From positions 1 to 64,000 of the forward strand of contig NZ_FOYI01000001.1 of NCBI RefSeq assembly GCF_900116005.1: 64,000 nt of DNA. Reading direction: 5' to 3'. The notes beneath the pieces are model-generated. The model was given only the letters and a program-made list of their open reading frames with translations. It was not told the DNA's origin and searched no databases. Made by a program: the position numbers and the translations under genes. Positions 36,083 through 47,317 of the stretch are shown here, piece after piece. Position 1 is the stretch's first letter. Every line of letters starts with the position of its first letter. Origin of the DNA: Poseidonocella sedimentorum. Lineage in GTDB: Bacteria; Pseudomonadota; Alphaproteobacteria; Rhodobacterales; Rhodobacteraceae.

Positions 36083-36840
36083 GCCTGCGCGCCGTAAACG
36101 CCATCTATACCTATGAAATGCGGCGGTTCTTCCGGACCATGGCCCAGAGTTTCATATCGCCGGTGATCTCCACCTCGCTGTATTTCGTCGTCTTCGGCGG
36201 CGCCATCGGCAGCCGCATCGACCAGGTCGAGGGGGTCAGCTATGGCGCCTTCATCGTGCCCGGTCTGGTCATGCTCACGGTCATGACCCAGGCGCTGAGC
36301 AACGCCTCCTTCGGGATCTATTTCCCCAAGTTCATGGGCACGATGTACGAGCTTCTCTCCGCGCCGATCTCCTTTCTCGAAATCGTGGCGGGATATGTCG
36401 GGGCGGCGGCGACCAAGGCGCTCTTCATCGGCGTGGTGATCATGGTCACGGCGTCCTTCTTCGTGGAGATGCAGATCGCGCACCCGCTGGCGATGGTGGC
36501 CTTCCTGCTGCTGACCTGCCTGAGCTTCGCGCTCTTCGGGTTCATCATCGGCATCTGGGCGGACAATTTCGAACAGCTCCAGCTGATCCCGCTCCTCGTC
36601 GTCACGCCGCTGGTCTTCCTCGGGGGCTCGTTCTACTCGATCTCGATGCTGCCGCCCTTCTGGCAGACGGTCACGCTCTTCAACCCGGTGGTCTATCTCA
36701 TCAGCGGCTTCCGCTGGTCCTTCTACGGGCAGGCGGATGTGCCCATCGCGGTGAGCCTGCTGGCGATCGCGGGGTTCACGGCGCTGTGCCTTCTGGTGAT
36801 CTGGTGGATTTTCCGCACCGGCTGGCGCATCCGGCAGTAG
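36079..36840 (+). CDS. ABC-2 transporter permease
   Basis: 253 aa with six hydrophobic segments and the ABC-2 membrane signature ([17 protein letters not shown], and [20 protein letters not shown]). YadH-like. It forms the export complex with the preceding ATPase. Confidence 0.92.
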   Translation: MSLRAVNAIYTYEMRRFFRTMAQSFISPVISTSLYFVVFGGAIGSRIDQVEGVSYGAFIVPGLVMLTVMTQALSNASFGIYFPKFMGTMYELLSAPISFLEIVAGYVGAAATKALFIGVVIMVTASFFVEMQIAHPLAMVAFLLLTCLSFALFGFIIGIWADNFEQLQLIPLLVVTPLVFLGGSFYSISMLPPFWQTVTLFNPVVYLISGFRWSFYGQADVPIAVSLLAIAGFTALCLLVIWWIFRTGWRIRQ

Positions 36841-36957
36841 CCCGGCGCGCCTTGCCGTTGCGGCGGGAAGGACACGACGCCCGGTTATTTGCCCCGCCGG
36901 CCTCGGCGTTTGGCCTCACACCTTGTTTCGCACCGGGGCGCAATCTACATCGGGGTC

Positions 36958-37755
36958 ATGAAACGGTGGATCCCATTTGTGAAAAACAACCCGCTTGTGG
37001 CCGTGGTCCGGCTGCAAGGGGTGATCGCCAGCGGGCCGCGCGCCACGCTCAGTGATGCGGCGCTGGCGCCCATGATCGAAAAGGCGTTCCGGCGGGGCAA
37101 GCCCGCGGCGGTGGCGTTGGTGATCAATTCGCCCGGCGGCAGCCCGGTTCAATCCTCGCTCATCGCCGCGCGTATCCGCCGACTGTCCGAGGAGCGTGGC
37201 GTTCCGGTGCATGCCTTCGTGGAGGATGCAGCGGCCTCGGGCGGCTATTGGCTCGCGAGTGCGGCCGACAAGATCTGGGTCGATCCGAGCTCCATCGTGG
37301 GCTCCATCGGCGTCATCTCCTCAGGCTTCGGCGCCCATGTTTTCCTCGCCCGGCAGGGGATCGAACGGCGGGTCCACACCGCCGGGCGCTCCAAGAGTTT
37401 CCTCGATCCCTTCAAGCCCGAAAATGAAGAGGACGTGGCCCGGCTGAGCCGGCTGCTCGACCAGCTCCACGAGACCTTCATCGCCCATGTGCGCGACCGG
37501 CGCGGGGATGTGCTCAAACAGGACGAAGCGATCTTCACCGGCGAATTCTGGGCCGGGCAGAAGGCGGTCGATCTGGGGCTCGCCGACGGGATGGGGCACC
37601 TGGTGCCCAAGATGAAGGAGCTTTTCGGCGACAAGACCCGCTTTGCCCGCTACGGCATCCGCCGTCCGCTGCTCGCGCGGCTCGGGGCAAACGTGGTCGA
37701 AGACGGGTTGGCACAGATCGAGGAACGCGCGGCCTTCGCGCGGTTGGGGCTCTAG
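36958..37755 (+). CDS. S49 family signal-peptide-peptidase-like protease (SppA/SohB type)
   Basis: 265 aa from ATG 36958. The nucleophile serine is in DAAASGGYWLAS, with SIVGSIGVIS after it, and the general-base Lys is in GRSKSFLDPF. It is a single-domain (short SppA/SohB) type without an obvious N-terminal membrane anchor. It probably cleaves signal peptides left in the membrane. Confidence 0.9.
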   Translation: MKRWIPFVKNNPLVAVVRLQGVIASGPRATLSDAALAPMIEKAFRRGKPAAVALVINSPGGSPVQSSLIAARIRRLSEERGVPVHAFVEDAAASGGYWLASAADKIWVDPSSIVGSIGVISSGFGAHVFLARQGIERRVHTAGRSKSFLDPFKPENEEDVARLSRLLDQLHETFIAHVRDRRGDVLKQDEAIFTGEFWAGQKAVDLGLADGMGHLVPKMKELFGDKTRFARYGIRRPLLARLGANVVEDGLAQIEERAAFARLGL

Positions 37756-37759
37756 TCCC

Positions 37760-37930
37760 TTGATCATCAAGATCGTCTCACTCTTTCTCATCGGCATGGC
37801 GGTGCTCGCCATGTTCGGCCGACTGCGCTTCCCCGGACAGCGGATGCTCAAGGCCAGGCGCTGCGGCGCCTGCGGAAAATTGCGTATCGGCAAGGGGCCC
37901 TGCTCCTGCGGCGCGAAAGACAAGGGATAA
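37760..37930 (+). CDS. small membrane protein with zinc-ribbon tail
   Basis: 56 aa from TTG 37760, starting four nt after the peptidase stop. One N-terminal membrane helix (IVSLFLIGMAVLAMF) is followed by CGACGKLRIGKGPCSCG, four cysteines that can bind zinc. Conserved at this position in my memory of related genomes; function unknown. Four nt separate it from the antiporter gene. Confidence 0.7.
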   Translation: MIIKIVSLFLIGMAVLAMFGRLRFPGQRMLKARRCGACGKLRIGKGPCSCGAKDKG

Positions 37931-37934
37931 CCGA

Positions 37935-38870
37935 ATGGAATGGGTTTACGCCGGGCTTGGGCTGGTGATCCTGCTGCTGGCGGGCGATGCGTTGGTGCGC
38001 GGCGCGGTCAACCTCTCGCTGCGACTTGGGGTGCCGGCGTTGATCGTGAGCCTCACGGTGGTGGCCTTCGGGACCTCCGCGCCGGAGCTTTTGATCGCAA
38101 TTCAGGCCATCCTCGATGATGCGCCGGGGATCGCGCTCGGCAACGTGGTCGGCTCCAACATCGCCAATGTTCTGCTGGTTCTCGGGATCCCCGCGCTGCT
38201 CACGGTGATGCACACCAGCGAGTGCAACACCCGCAGCAATTTCATCTACATGATCGTCGGCACCCTGCTCTTCATGGGCTTCGCCGCGACCGGGACGCTG
38301 CTCTGGTGGCATGGTCTTGTCATGCTCGCGGCCCTTGGGTTCGTGCTGTGGCGCGCTGCGCTGAGCGCGCGCAACCACGCCCCCGAAGAGGTGGACGAGG
38401 ATCTCGAAGGGCTCGACCCGGACATGTCCATGGCGGCGGTGATCTTCTTTCTGGTGATCGGCCTCATCGGCTTGCCGCTCGGCGCCAGCCTGCTGGTCGA
38501 TAGCTCGATCGTCATCGCCCGCCGCTTTCATGTCCCCGATGAGATCATCGGGCTGACGCTCGTCGCCGTGGGCACATCCTTGCCCGAACTCGCCACGACC
38601 GTGATGGCCGCGCTGCGCAAACAGGCGGATGTTGCAATCGGCAACGTCATCGGTTCGAACATGTTCAATCTGCTGGCGATCATCGGCGTCGCTACGTTCG
38701 TGGGCCCGATCCCGGTGCATCACGAGTTCTTCGATTTCGACATCTGGGTAATGCTCGCCTCGTCGCTTCTGCTGATCCCGTTCGTGTTCATGGGGCGCAA
38801 TATCGGCCGGCTCTGGGGCTGCATCTTCGTGCTGCTCTACGGCGCCTACATCGCGCGTCTGCTGATGTGA
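37935..38870 (+). CDS. CaCA-family calcium/sodium antiporter
   Basis: 311 aa, about ten membrane helices. The two inverted alpha-repeats each carry the ion-binding signature: AFGTSAPELLIA followed by GNVVGSNIANVL, and AVGTSLPELATT followed by GNVIGSNMFNLL. YrbG-like. Confidence 0.93.
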   Translation: MEWVYAGLGLVILLLAGDALVRGAVNLSLRLGVPALIVSLTVVAFGTSAPELLIAIQAILDDAPGIALGNVVGSNIANVLLVLGIPALLTVMHTSECNTRSNFIYMIVGTLLFMGFAATGTLLWWHGLVMLAALGFVLWRAALSARNHAPEEVDEDLEGLDPDMSMAAVIFFLVIGLIGLPLGASLLVDSSIVIARRFHVPDEIIGLTLVAVGTSLPELATTVMAALRKQADVAIGNVIGSNMFNLLAIIGVATFVGPIPVHHEFFDFDIWVMLASSLLLIPFVFMGRNIGRLWGCIFVLLYGAYIARLLM

Positions 38871-38880
38871 GGAGAGGGCG

Positions 38881-39660
38881 ATGAGCGCAGCATTGGTAAC
38901 GGGCGCGGGGCGGCGGCTTGGCCGGGCGATGGCGCTGGCTCTGGCCGATGCGGGCCATGACGTGGCGGTGCATTTCGCGTCCTCCGGCGATGCCGCCGAG
39001 GAGACCGCCGGCGAGATCCGCGCCAAGGGGCGCAAAGCCGTCACGCTTCAGGCCGATCTGCTGGACGAAGCGCAGGTCAGCCCGCTGGTGGGCAAGGCGG
39101 CGGACGCGCTCGGCGGGCCGCTGACCTGCCTTGTGAACAATGCCTCGGTCTTCGAATATGACAACATCGAGACCGCGACGCGCGAGAGCTGGGACCGGCA
39201 TCTGGAATCCAACCTGCGCGCGCCATTCGTGCTGACACAGGCTTTCGCGGGCCAGGTGCCCGATCCGCTGGCGGATGCGCACGGCGAGCCGCTGGCAAGG
39301 GGGCTCGTGGTCAACATGCTCGACCAGCGCGTCCGCAAGCTCACGCCGGAGTTCATGAGCTACACCATCGCCAAGATGGGGCTCTGGGCGTTCACCCAGA
39401 CCGCGGCGCAGGCACTGGCGCCGCGTGTGCGCGTCAACGCGATCGGTCCGGGCCCGACCCTGCGCGGGGCGCGACAATCGGAAGAGCATTTCGCCAAACA
39501 GCGCGAGAACACCGTGCTCAACCGCGGCTCCAACCCCGAGGATATCACCGCTGCTTTGCTGTATTTTCTCGGCGCGCCCGGGGTGACGGGGCAGCTGATC
39601 TGCACCGATGGCGGCCAGCATCTGGGCTGGCAGACGCCAGACATCCGGGGGGTCGAATAG
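38881..39660 (+). CDS. SDR family oxidoreductase, pteridine-reductase-like
   Basis: 259 aa. The cofactor loop TGAGRRLGRAMA has the R typical of NADPH-dependent pteridine reductases and FolM. NNAS and Y-x3-K (SYTIAK) complete the active site. It may reduce dihydrobiopterin or dihydrofolate, by family resemblance only. Confidence 0.83.
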   Translation: MSAALVTGAGRRLGRAMALALADAGHDVAVHFASSGDAAEETAGEIRAKGRKAVTLQADLLDEAQVSPLVGKAADALGGPLTCLVNNASVFEYDNIETATRESWDRHLESNLRAPFVLTQAFAGQVPDPLADAHGEPLARGLVVNMLDQRVRKLTPEFMSYTIAKMGLWAFTQTAAQALAPRVRVNAIGPGPTLRGARQSEEHFAKQRENTVLNRGSNPEDITAALLYFLGAPGVTGQLICTDGGQHLGWQTPDIRGVE

Positions 39661-39949
39661 GCCGGCCCGGGGAATGTTGTCCACCCGATAAACACTCCTT
39701 ACCAGAACGTTACAAAACCTTAATAAAATCAGGGTTTTGCAGCATGTGTCCGAAGATTTTACATCGAAAACAAGCCACTATGGATGTGCTTAAAAACTGT
39801 GCAGTTAACGGAAATGTGCCGAATAGCTAGGGAAATCACCTTCGCCGGAAACTTGCCCTCAGGGTTATCCACAGAAACCGTGGACATGTTTTCTCTTGTC
39901 TCCGGCGCGTTAAGGTTGCAGCGCCGTGGGGAATCGCGAGGCTGTCGGA
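39661..39949. other. AT-rich intergenic region with a DnaA-box match
   Basis: About 290 bp, clearly more AT-rich than its neighbours, before uvrC. It holds a perfect DnaA box TTATCCACA at 39865-39873, a weaker match TTGTCCACC at 39677-39685, and the stem AAAACCT/AGGGTTTT near 39713-39737. Likely the uvrC promoter region. Confidence 0.5.
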
Positions 39950-41854
39950 ATGGCGAGTGAAGAGGGAATGGGCTCGGTGCCTGAGCAAGGATCGGAACAG
40001 CGGGCCGCGCCGGCCACGGGCCACGAGGTGATCGCGGGGTATCTGAAGTCTCTCGACGGCTCTCCGGGCGTCTACCGGATGCTCGATGCCCAGGCGCGCG
40101 TGCTCTATGTCGGCAAGGCGCGCAACCTGCGCGCGCGGGTCTCCAGTTATGCGCGCCCCACCGGCCACAGCGCGCGCATCGCGCGGATGATCGGCCAGAC
40201 CGCCTCGATGATGTTCCTCACGACGCGCACAGAGACCGAGGCGCTGCTGCTCGAACAGAACCTGATCAAGCAGCTGAAGCCGCGCTTCAACGTGCTCCTG
40301 CGCGATGACAAAAGCTTTCCGAACATCCTCGTGACCACCTCGCACCCCTATCCGATGATCAAGAAACATCGCGGGGCCAAGCGCGAGAAAGGCGCATACT
40401 ACGGGCCCTTCGCCAGCGCCGGCGCGGTCAATCGTTCGCTCAACCAGCTGCAAAAGGCGTTCCTGCTGCGAAACTGTTCCGATTCGATGTTCGAAAGCCG
40501 CACGCGCCCCTGTCTGCTCCATCAGATCAAACGCTGCAGCGCGCCCTGTGTCGGCAAGATCAGCGAGGCGGACTATGCCGATGCGGTACGGGATGCGGAG
40601 CGGTTCCTCGCAGGCAAATCGACGGCGATTCAGGAAAAGCTCGCCGAAGAGATGACGGCGGCCTCCGAGGCGATGGAGTTTGAGCGCGCGGCCGCCCTGC
40701 GCGATCGGATCCGCGCGATGACCCAGGTCCAGACGACGCAAGGCATCAATCCGCGCGGCATCTCGGAGGCTGACGTGATCGCGCTGCATCTTGAGAACGG
40801 GCAGGCCTGCGTTCAGGTGTTCTTTATCCGCGCGAACCAGAACTGGGGCAACCGCGATTTCTATCCGCGCACGGGCGAGGGCGGCGAGGCGGCAGAGGTG
40901 CTCGAGGCCTTCCTGGGTCAGTTCTATGACAGCAAGGAGCCGCCACGCCAGATACTCCTGTCGCATCCCATTGATAACATGGACCTTATGGAAGACGCGC
41001 TGGCCCAGAAACGGGGCCGCAAGGTCGAGATCCTGATCCCCCAGCGGGGCGAGAAGGCCGAGATCATGGCGGGAGCTGCGCGCAATGCCCGCGAGAGCCT
41101 CGCGCGGAAGATGTCCGAAAGCGCCACCCAGGCGAAGCTGCTGACCGGGCTCGCCGAGGCCTTCGGGCTCGAGTCAGCGCCGGAGCGTGTGGAGGTCTAT
41201 GACAACTCGCATATTCAGGGCGCGCATGCGGTCGGCGCGATGATCGTGGCGGGGCCGGAGGGCTTCCTCAAGAGCCAGTATCGCAAGTTCAACATCAAGG
41301 GCGAGGAGCTCACCCCGGGGGACGATTTCGGGATGATGAAGGAGGTGCTCGGGCGGCGATTCAAACGGCTCCTGAAGGAGGATCCGGACCGGGAGAAGGG
41401 GCTCTGGCCCGACCTTCTGCTGATCGATGGCGGCGCGGGACAGGTCTCGGCGGTGGCGGAGATCATGGCCGAGCACGGGGTCGAGGAAATACCGATGGTC
41501 GGCGTGGCCAAGGGGGTGGACCGGGACGCGGGGAAAGAGGAGTTTCACCGCCCCGGCGCGCGGCCTTTCGCGCTGCGCCACAACGATCCGGTGCTCTACT
41601 TCATCCAGCGATTGCGCGACGAGGCGCACCGCTTTGCCATCGGCACGCACCGCGCCAAACGGGCCAAGGCGGTCAGTGCGACACCGCTGGACGATATCCC
41701 CGGCGTGGGCGCGGCGCGCAAACGCGCGCTCCTGTCGCATTTCGGCTCGGCCAAAGCGGTGAGCCGGGCGGGGCTTGCCGATCTCAAGGCGGTCGAAGGG
41801 GTCTCGGAAGGGCTCGCGCAGAAGGTCTACGACTTTTTCCACGACCGCGGCTGA
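39950..41854 (+). CDS. uvrC: UvrABC system protein C
   Basis: 634 aa from ATG 39950 with GAGG upstream. It makes both incisions in nucleotide excision repair. The GIY-YIG domain reads SPGVYRMLDAQARVLYVGKA. The four-Cys cluster region is present (NCSDSMFESRTRPCLLHQIKRCSAPC). Then come the UVR motif, the RNase-H-like C-terminal nuclease (VYDNSHIQGAHAVGAM with the catalytic Asp, LLIDGGAGQ) and two helix-hairpin-helix motifs. Confidence 0.96.
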   Translation: MASEEGMGSVPEQGSEQRAAPATGHEVIAGYLKSLDGSPGVYRMLDAQARVLYVGKARNLRARVSSYARPTGHSARIARMIGQTASMMFLTTRTETEALLLEQNLIKQLKPRFNVLLRDDKSFPNILVTTSHPYPMIKKHRGAKREKGAYYGPFASAGAVNRSLNQLQKAFLLRNCSDSMFESRTRPCLLHQIKRCSAPCVGKISEADYADAVRDAERFLAGKSTAIQEKLAEEMTAASEAMEFERAAALRDRIRAMTQVQTTQGINPRGISEADVIALHLENGQACVQVFFIRANQNWGNRDFYPRTGEGGEAAEVLEAFLGQFYDSKEPPRQILLSHPIDNMDLMEDALAQKRGRKVEILIPQRGEKAEIMAGAARNARESLARKMSESATQAKLLTGLAEAFGLESAPERVEVYDNSHIQGAHAVGAMIVAGPEGFLKSQYRKFNIKGEELTPGDDFGMMKEVLGRRFKRLLKEDPDREKGLWPDLLLIDGGAGQVSAVAEIMAEHGVEEIPMVGVAKGVDRDAGKEEFHRPGARPFALRHNDPVLYFIQRLRDEAHRFAIGTHRAKRAKAVSATPLDDIPGVGAARKRALLSHFGSAKAVSRAGLADLKAVEGVSEGLAQKVYDFFHDRG

Positions 41855-41886
41855 GCGTGTGACCCCGGCAGACAGCGCCGCGGAGG

Positions 41887-42156
41887 CTACTTCAACTGGC
41901 TGTCCTTGGAGCCGCGCCGGTTGATCCCGCCGCGGCGGTCGGGGCGCGCATCGCGCTCGGACTGGCAATCAATGCAGAGCTTGACGCCGGGGATCGCGGC
42001 TCGGCGCGGTTCTGGGATCGGCTCTTCGCACTCGGCGCAGTGCGTCAAGCTCTCGCCCGAGGGACCACGCCGCGATTGCAGCCGCCGCAGTTCATCTTGC
42101 AGGGACGCATCAATTTGATCGTTCACCGCCTCATCGCGGGTCCAGCCACCAGCCAT
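41887..42156 (-). CDS. DksA/TraR-family zinc-finger protein
   Basis: 89 aa from ATG 42156 with AAGGAGG upstream. The C4 finger is CAECEEPIPEPRRAAIPGVK then CIDC. It lacks the long coiled-coil of true DksA, so it is a short TraR/YbiI-like protein that may bind RNA polymerase. It stands between uvrC and the urease cluster. Confidence 0.88.
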   Translation of the reverse strand: MAGGWTRDEAVNDQIDASLQDELRRLQSRRGPSGESLTHCAECEEPIPEPRRAAIPGVKLCIDCQSERDARPDRRGGINRRGSKDSQLK

Positions 42157-42229
42157 GTTCAATCCTCCTTCTTAGAAGATTGGGGTTCCTGCGCCCTTTG
42201 ACAAGGGCACAGCCCGCGGGGCGGTGGCG

Positions 42230-42280
42230 CGGAAAATGATCGATCATTTTCCGTCTCGTTTTCTGATCGATCAGAAAACG
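42230..42280. repeat. two adjacent perfect 24-bp palindromes centred on GATCGATC
   Basis: Palindrome 1 (42230-42253) is CGGAAAATGATC followed by its exact complement. Palindrome 2 (42257-42280) is CGTTTTCTGATC followed by its exact complement. The second covers the ureG stop codon. Both can form long hairpins on either strand and may end urease transcription. Confidence 0.75.
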
Positions 42281-42912
42281 GCGGCCGTGGGTGCGGGCAG
42301 TTCTAGTCCTCCGATCTGATGCAGGAGGGAGAGGATCGTAGGGGTGCCGGTTCCGTGACGCAGGGCGGCGAAGACGAAGGGGCGGCCGTCGCGCATGCGG
42401 GTGGCGTCCCGGTCCATCACTTCGAGCGAAGCGCCCACGTGGGGGGCGAGGTCGGTCTTGTTGATCACGAGGATGTCGGAGCGGGTGATGGCAGGTCCGC
42501 CCTTGCGGGGGATCTCCTCGCCTGCGGCCACGTCGATGACGTAGATCGTCAGGTCCGCGAGTTCAGGGCTGAAGGTGGCCGAGAGATTGTCGCCGCCGCT
42601 CTCGATCAGCACTGCGTCGAGGTCCGGGTGGCGCCGTTCCATTTCGGCCACCGCCGCGAGGTTGATCGAGGCGTCTTCGCGGATCGCCGTGTGTGGGCAG
42701 CCGCCGGTTTCCACGCCGATCACCCGGCTCTTGGGCAGGATCTGCATCCGCATCAGGGCCTCGGCGTCTTCCTGGGTGTAGATGTCGTTGGTGATGACCC
42801 CGATCGAGAGGACTGGGTGCAGCGCGCGGGCGAGCTCGGCGGTCAGTGTGGTCTTGCCGGCGCCGACGGGGCCGCCGATACCGATCCGCAGGGGGCCGTT
42901 CATTTGTGTCAT
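42271..42912 (-). CDS. ureG: urease accessory GTPase UreG
   Basis: 213 aa from ATG 42912 in an ATGA overlap with ureF. It is a SIMIBI GTPase that drives nickel delivery to urease with UreE/F/D. P-loop [10 protein letters not shown], the metal motif in [13 protein letters not shown] (CPH), [15 protein letters not shown] and the base-recognition NKTD are complete. Confidence 0.97.
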   Translation of the reverse strand: MTQMNGPLRIGIGGPVGAGKTTLTAELARALHPVLSIGVITNDIYTQEDAEALMRMQILPKSRVIGVETGGCPHTAIREDASINLAAVAEMERRHPDLDAVLIESGGDNLSATFSPELADLTIYVIDVAAGEEIPRKGGPAITRSDILVINKTDLAPHVGASLEVMDRDATRMRDGRPFVFAALRHGTGTPTILSLLHQIGGLELPAPTAAVF

Positions 42913-43571
42913 GTGCGAAAGAGCCTCGTGGCTTGGGTTTCGTGGCGCATGGCGGCGATATCGGCCAGCCACGTGGTGCTGGAGAGGGCGTCGTCCTGTG
43001 CGCATTCGGCGGCGTCGGCCTGGGTTTCGATCAGCGGCACTAGGGCGGTGAGCACGCGTTGCCCGTCAGTCTGGCCGAGCGGCACCAGACGAAGTGCGGC
43101 GGAGGTGAGGTTGGCGGCGAAGGCCTGGAGCGCCATGCGCAGGGTCAGCCGCAGCGGCAAGCCTTCGCGTGCGGCGGCGGTGCCGAGGGCGACGGGGTAG
43201 GGCTGCGCCGCCTTCGGGTGGTCCCAGACGGCGGCGGTCGTCCGGGCGAAGGCCTCACCCTGCTGATCGGCTTCGAAACGGCGTTCGGCGGAGGCGGCGA
43301 AGGCGCGGGCGCGCTCGGAGATGTCGTGCCGCGCGGCGTCGTTTTCTGCGCGGTAGGCGCCCGCGAGGAAGATCGCGTCGGACCATGCGCTGCCGTGGGT
43401 GAGGAGGTCTTCGAGCCAGGCTTGGAGATCATCGGCGGAGGCGATGGCCCCGTCGGCGATGGCGCGTTCCAGCCCATGCGAATAGGCGAAGGCCCCGACC
43501 GGGAAAGCGGGGGAGAGCCATTGCGCGAGGAGCAGCGCCGCGCGCTCTGGGGGCATCGGGGCCGGGCTCAT
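42909..43571 (-). CDS. ureF: urease accessory protein UreF
   Basis: 220 aa, all-helical. [18 protein letters not shown] at the start and the Gly-rich middle are typical. It bridges UreD and UreG in the maturation complex. Coupled to ureE by overlap at the start. Confidence 0.94.
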   Translation of the reverse strand: MSPAPMPPERAALLLAQWLSPAFPVGAFAYSHGLERAIADGAIASADDLQAWLEDLLTHGSAWSDAIFLAGAYRAENDAARHDISERARAFAASAERRFEADQQGEAFARTTAAVWDHPKAAQPYPVALGTAAAREGLPLRLTLRMALQAFAANLTSAALRLVPLGQTDGQRVLTALVPLIETQADAAECAQDDALSSTTWLADIAAMRHETQATRLFRT

Positions 43572-44077
43572 TCGGGGGCCGCCTCGGTGTCGTGGCCGTG
43601 GGCGTGGCCGTGATCATGCGTGTGGCCGTGATCATGTCCGTGGGTGCGGCCGTGGCCATAGGCGCCGCCCTCGGGCGTGAAGGGGGCGGTGATCTCGGTC
43701 ACCTCGGCGCCGATGCGCTCAAGCATGTCGCGGATCACGTGGTCGCGGCGGATCAGAAGGCGGGCGGGCTCGATCTGGCACGGGGTGTGGCGGTTGCCGA
43801 TGTGCCAGGCGATGCGCGGCAGGTCGGCGCCGGTCACCGCAAGAAGCGGCTCGGGCCGGGCGAGGATGGCGATCTCGCCGCCGCCTTCGAGCAGGAGAAC
43901 GCCGCCGTGGTCGAGGGAGGTGGTCTTGGGAAGATCCACGAGCAGGCGCCGCCCGTCGTCGAGCGGCAGCACGCGGCGGCGCAAAAAGCGCCCTTCGTAG
44001 TCGAGCGCCACCGTTCCTTGCGGGGCCGTGTCGTGGGGGTGGCCGTGATAGCCGCGGGCAATCAGGTCTTGGGTCAT
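43568..44077 (-). CDS. ureE: urease nickel metallochaperone UreE
   Basis: 169 aa from ATG 44077. The UreE N-domain (LDYEGRFLRRRVLPLDDGRRL) and the metal-binding C-domain (AWHIGNRHTPCQIE) are followed by a tail of alternating His with Gly, Asp and Thr that can store several nickel ions. Confidence 0.94.
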   Translation of the reverse strand: MTQDLIARGYHGHPHDTAPQGTVALDYEGRFLRRRVLPLDDGRRLLVDLPKTTSLDHGGVLLLEGGGEIAILARPEPLLAVTGADLPRIAWHIGNRHTPCQIEPARLLIRRDHVIRDMLERIGAEVTEITAPFTPEGGAYGHGRTHGHDHGHTHDHGHAHGHDTEAAPE

Positions 44078-44219
44078 CTCTGCCCCTCGCTTTGATGCGT
44101 CGGGGACAAGGGGGAACCCCTGCGGCGCCCGAGCGGCGCGGCGATCTCGCCGCACGCGCTCATAGGGCGGACCTTCGCCTCAGCCGGGCCCGGACAGGCC
44201 GGGCGCGGGGATGGCGGGG

Positions 44220-44447
44220 TCAGATGTAGTAGGAGGTGCCGAGCACGCGATGCGGGATCTCCTCGCGGGTCATGCCGAGCTTGGCCAACTCGCTGTCGGT
44301 CATCGCTTCGAGCGCCTGAACTTCGCGGACGTTGCGGTTGGCTTCGCCGATCAGGACGAGAAAATTGCCCACCGCGGCGGCGCAGCGTTGGACGCCCATC
44401 ACGAGCGACGTGACCGGAGACGTGGATTTTTGTGCGATAGTCGCCAT
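44220..44447 (-). CDS. DUF1127 domain protein
   Basis: 75 aa from ATG 44447. The C-terminal domain VQALEAMTDSELAKLGMTREEIPHRV is a DUF1127 motif. Small proteins of this family bind RNA or regulate metabolism in some alphaproteobacteria. Placed inside the urease cluster. Confidence 0.85.
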   Translation of the reverse strand: MATIAQKSTSPVTSLVMGVQRCAAAVGNFLVLIGEANRNVREVQALEAMTDSELAKLGMTREEIPHRVLGTSYYI

Positions 44448-44648
44448 TGGAAACCTCTGGGTAATGGTCAGGGTCCCCTCCCTGTCGCCCAGTGTAGGCC
44501 GGGATTGCGGGCGGGACCATGCGCGTTCGCGCAACCCCGGGTTTCGCCAGACGCAAGGCGGCACCGGGAGCGATGCGATTTGGCGCGGTGAAGGGGTATG
44601 GCCTGCCCGGGCGCAGCGCCAACAGGCGCGTGCGCGACGGGCAGGGAC

Positions 44649-44861
44649 TCAGAAGGCCAGACGGTGCTCGACGAAGACCCGCTGGGCAATGCCGTTGCGC
44701 TTGAGGCCGCGCGCGGCGAGCTGGGTGTCGGACAGTTTGCGAAGGTCTTCCACCTGCCGGAACTGCTCTCCGGCGACGCTTTGGCGCGCCAGGCCGCGCA
44801 TCACGCCGTCGAACGCACGGGTGAGGCTGCTGAGCAGGGAGGTGGTGAGGAACGGTTTCAT
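44649..44861 (-). CDS. DUF1127 domain protein, second copy
   Basis: 70 aa. FRQVEDLRKLSDTQLAARGLKRNGIAQRV is a DUF1127 core; it is only distantly similar to the copy at 44220-44447. The gap of 236 bp to ureC and 201 bp between the two copies suggest separate promoters. Confidence 0.82.
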   Translation of the reverse strand: MKPFLTTSLLSSLTRAFDGVMRGLARQSVAGEQFRQVEDLRKLSDTQLAARGLKRNGIAQRVFVEHRLAF

Positions 44862-45097
44862 GAGTTTTCTCGAACTTGAGGTTACGTTTCACTGTGGTTT
44901 TGGTGGCGCAACAGGCGCCTGCGGGAGTGAGATAGGGGCGCGGGGCCCCGTCTACCACTGCCAGCGCGGCAACCCCGCCATGCGCGGGCCGCAAGGCTGC
45001 GGCGTGGCGGCTGGCGCCTCTGGAAGGGATATGCGGCGCGCGCGGTGGTGAAAACGCGGTCGTGGTCACGGAAACGATCCCTCCTGTCGGGGGCAGC

Positions 45098-46846
<1,749 letters not shown>

Positions 46847-46857
46847 GGAGGGTCTCC

Positions 46858-47088
46858 TTATTCGCCGAATTCTTTGTGAAGTATGTCAAGAAGTTGTGCG
46901 GCACTTTCCGCATCAAACTGGATGGACTGACTTACTTTGCCTGGAAACTCTCGGTCGGCTCGACCGTAGGTATCAATTTGAAGGAGCTTTTGCCCGTCTT
47001 TCTCGAAGATCGCATAGGTACATACGACTTCGGAATGAAGGTTTGGACGTTCGAAACTACGTTCTTCAAGTTTTTTGATCAATGCCAT
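46858..47088 (-). CDS. small hypothetical protein in the urease cluster
   Basis: 76 aa: [20 protein letters not shown], then [20 protein letters not shown] and [21 protein letters not shown] family of similar small proteins occurs as orphans in alphaproteobacteria, sometimes mislabelled as methionyl-tRNA formyltransferase; the function is unknown. Its DNA is AT-richer than the flanking urease genes, which suggests a recent insertion between ureC and ureB. Confidence 0.72.
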   Translation of the reverse strand: MALIKKLEERSFERPNLHSEVVCTYAIFEKDGQKLLQIDTYGRADREFPGKVSQSIQFDAESAAQLLDILHKEFGE

Positions 47089-47117
47089 CGCTATCTCGCT
47101 CCAATTGAATTTGAACC

Positions 47118-47201
47118 ACCCGGCGGCACGCCGGGTAGCGCCCGACCCGCCCCCACCGGGGCGGGCGCTTCTCGCCCACCCCGACGGGTCGGGCGCTGCC
47201 C
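47118..47201. repeat. GC-rich nested hairpins
   Basis: ACCCGGCG-GCA-CGCCGGGT (47118-47136) is a perfect 8-bp hairpin. Overlapping it, GGGTAGCGCCCGACCCG (47133-47149) pairs with CGGGTCGGGCGCTGCCC (47185-47201), 16 of 17 bp plus one wobble. It lies in the 229-bp gap between two small genes of the urease cluster and may be a processing site, terminator or insertion scar. Confidence 0.6.
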
Positions 47202-47317
47202 TTTGATCTGAAGTCGGACGGGTGGAAAGCCGGTGTTGTCGTGACCAATCAGTTTTGTGGTCTGACGACCGGCAAGCGACGGATCGCCCCCAGTCTTCAT
47301 GTCCACCGAATGACTTC

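Noticed and set aside
39661-39949. Chromosome origin of replication
   Set aside because: Only one perfect DnaA box and none of the usual origin neighbours are present.
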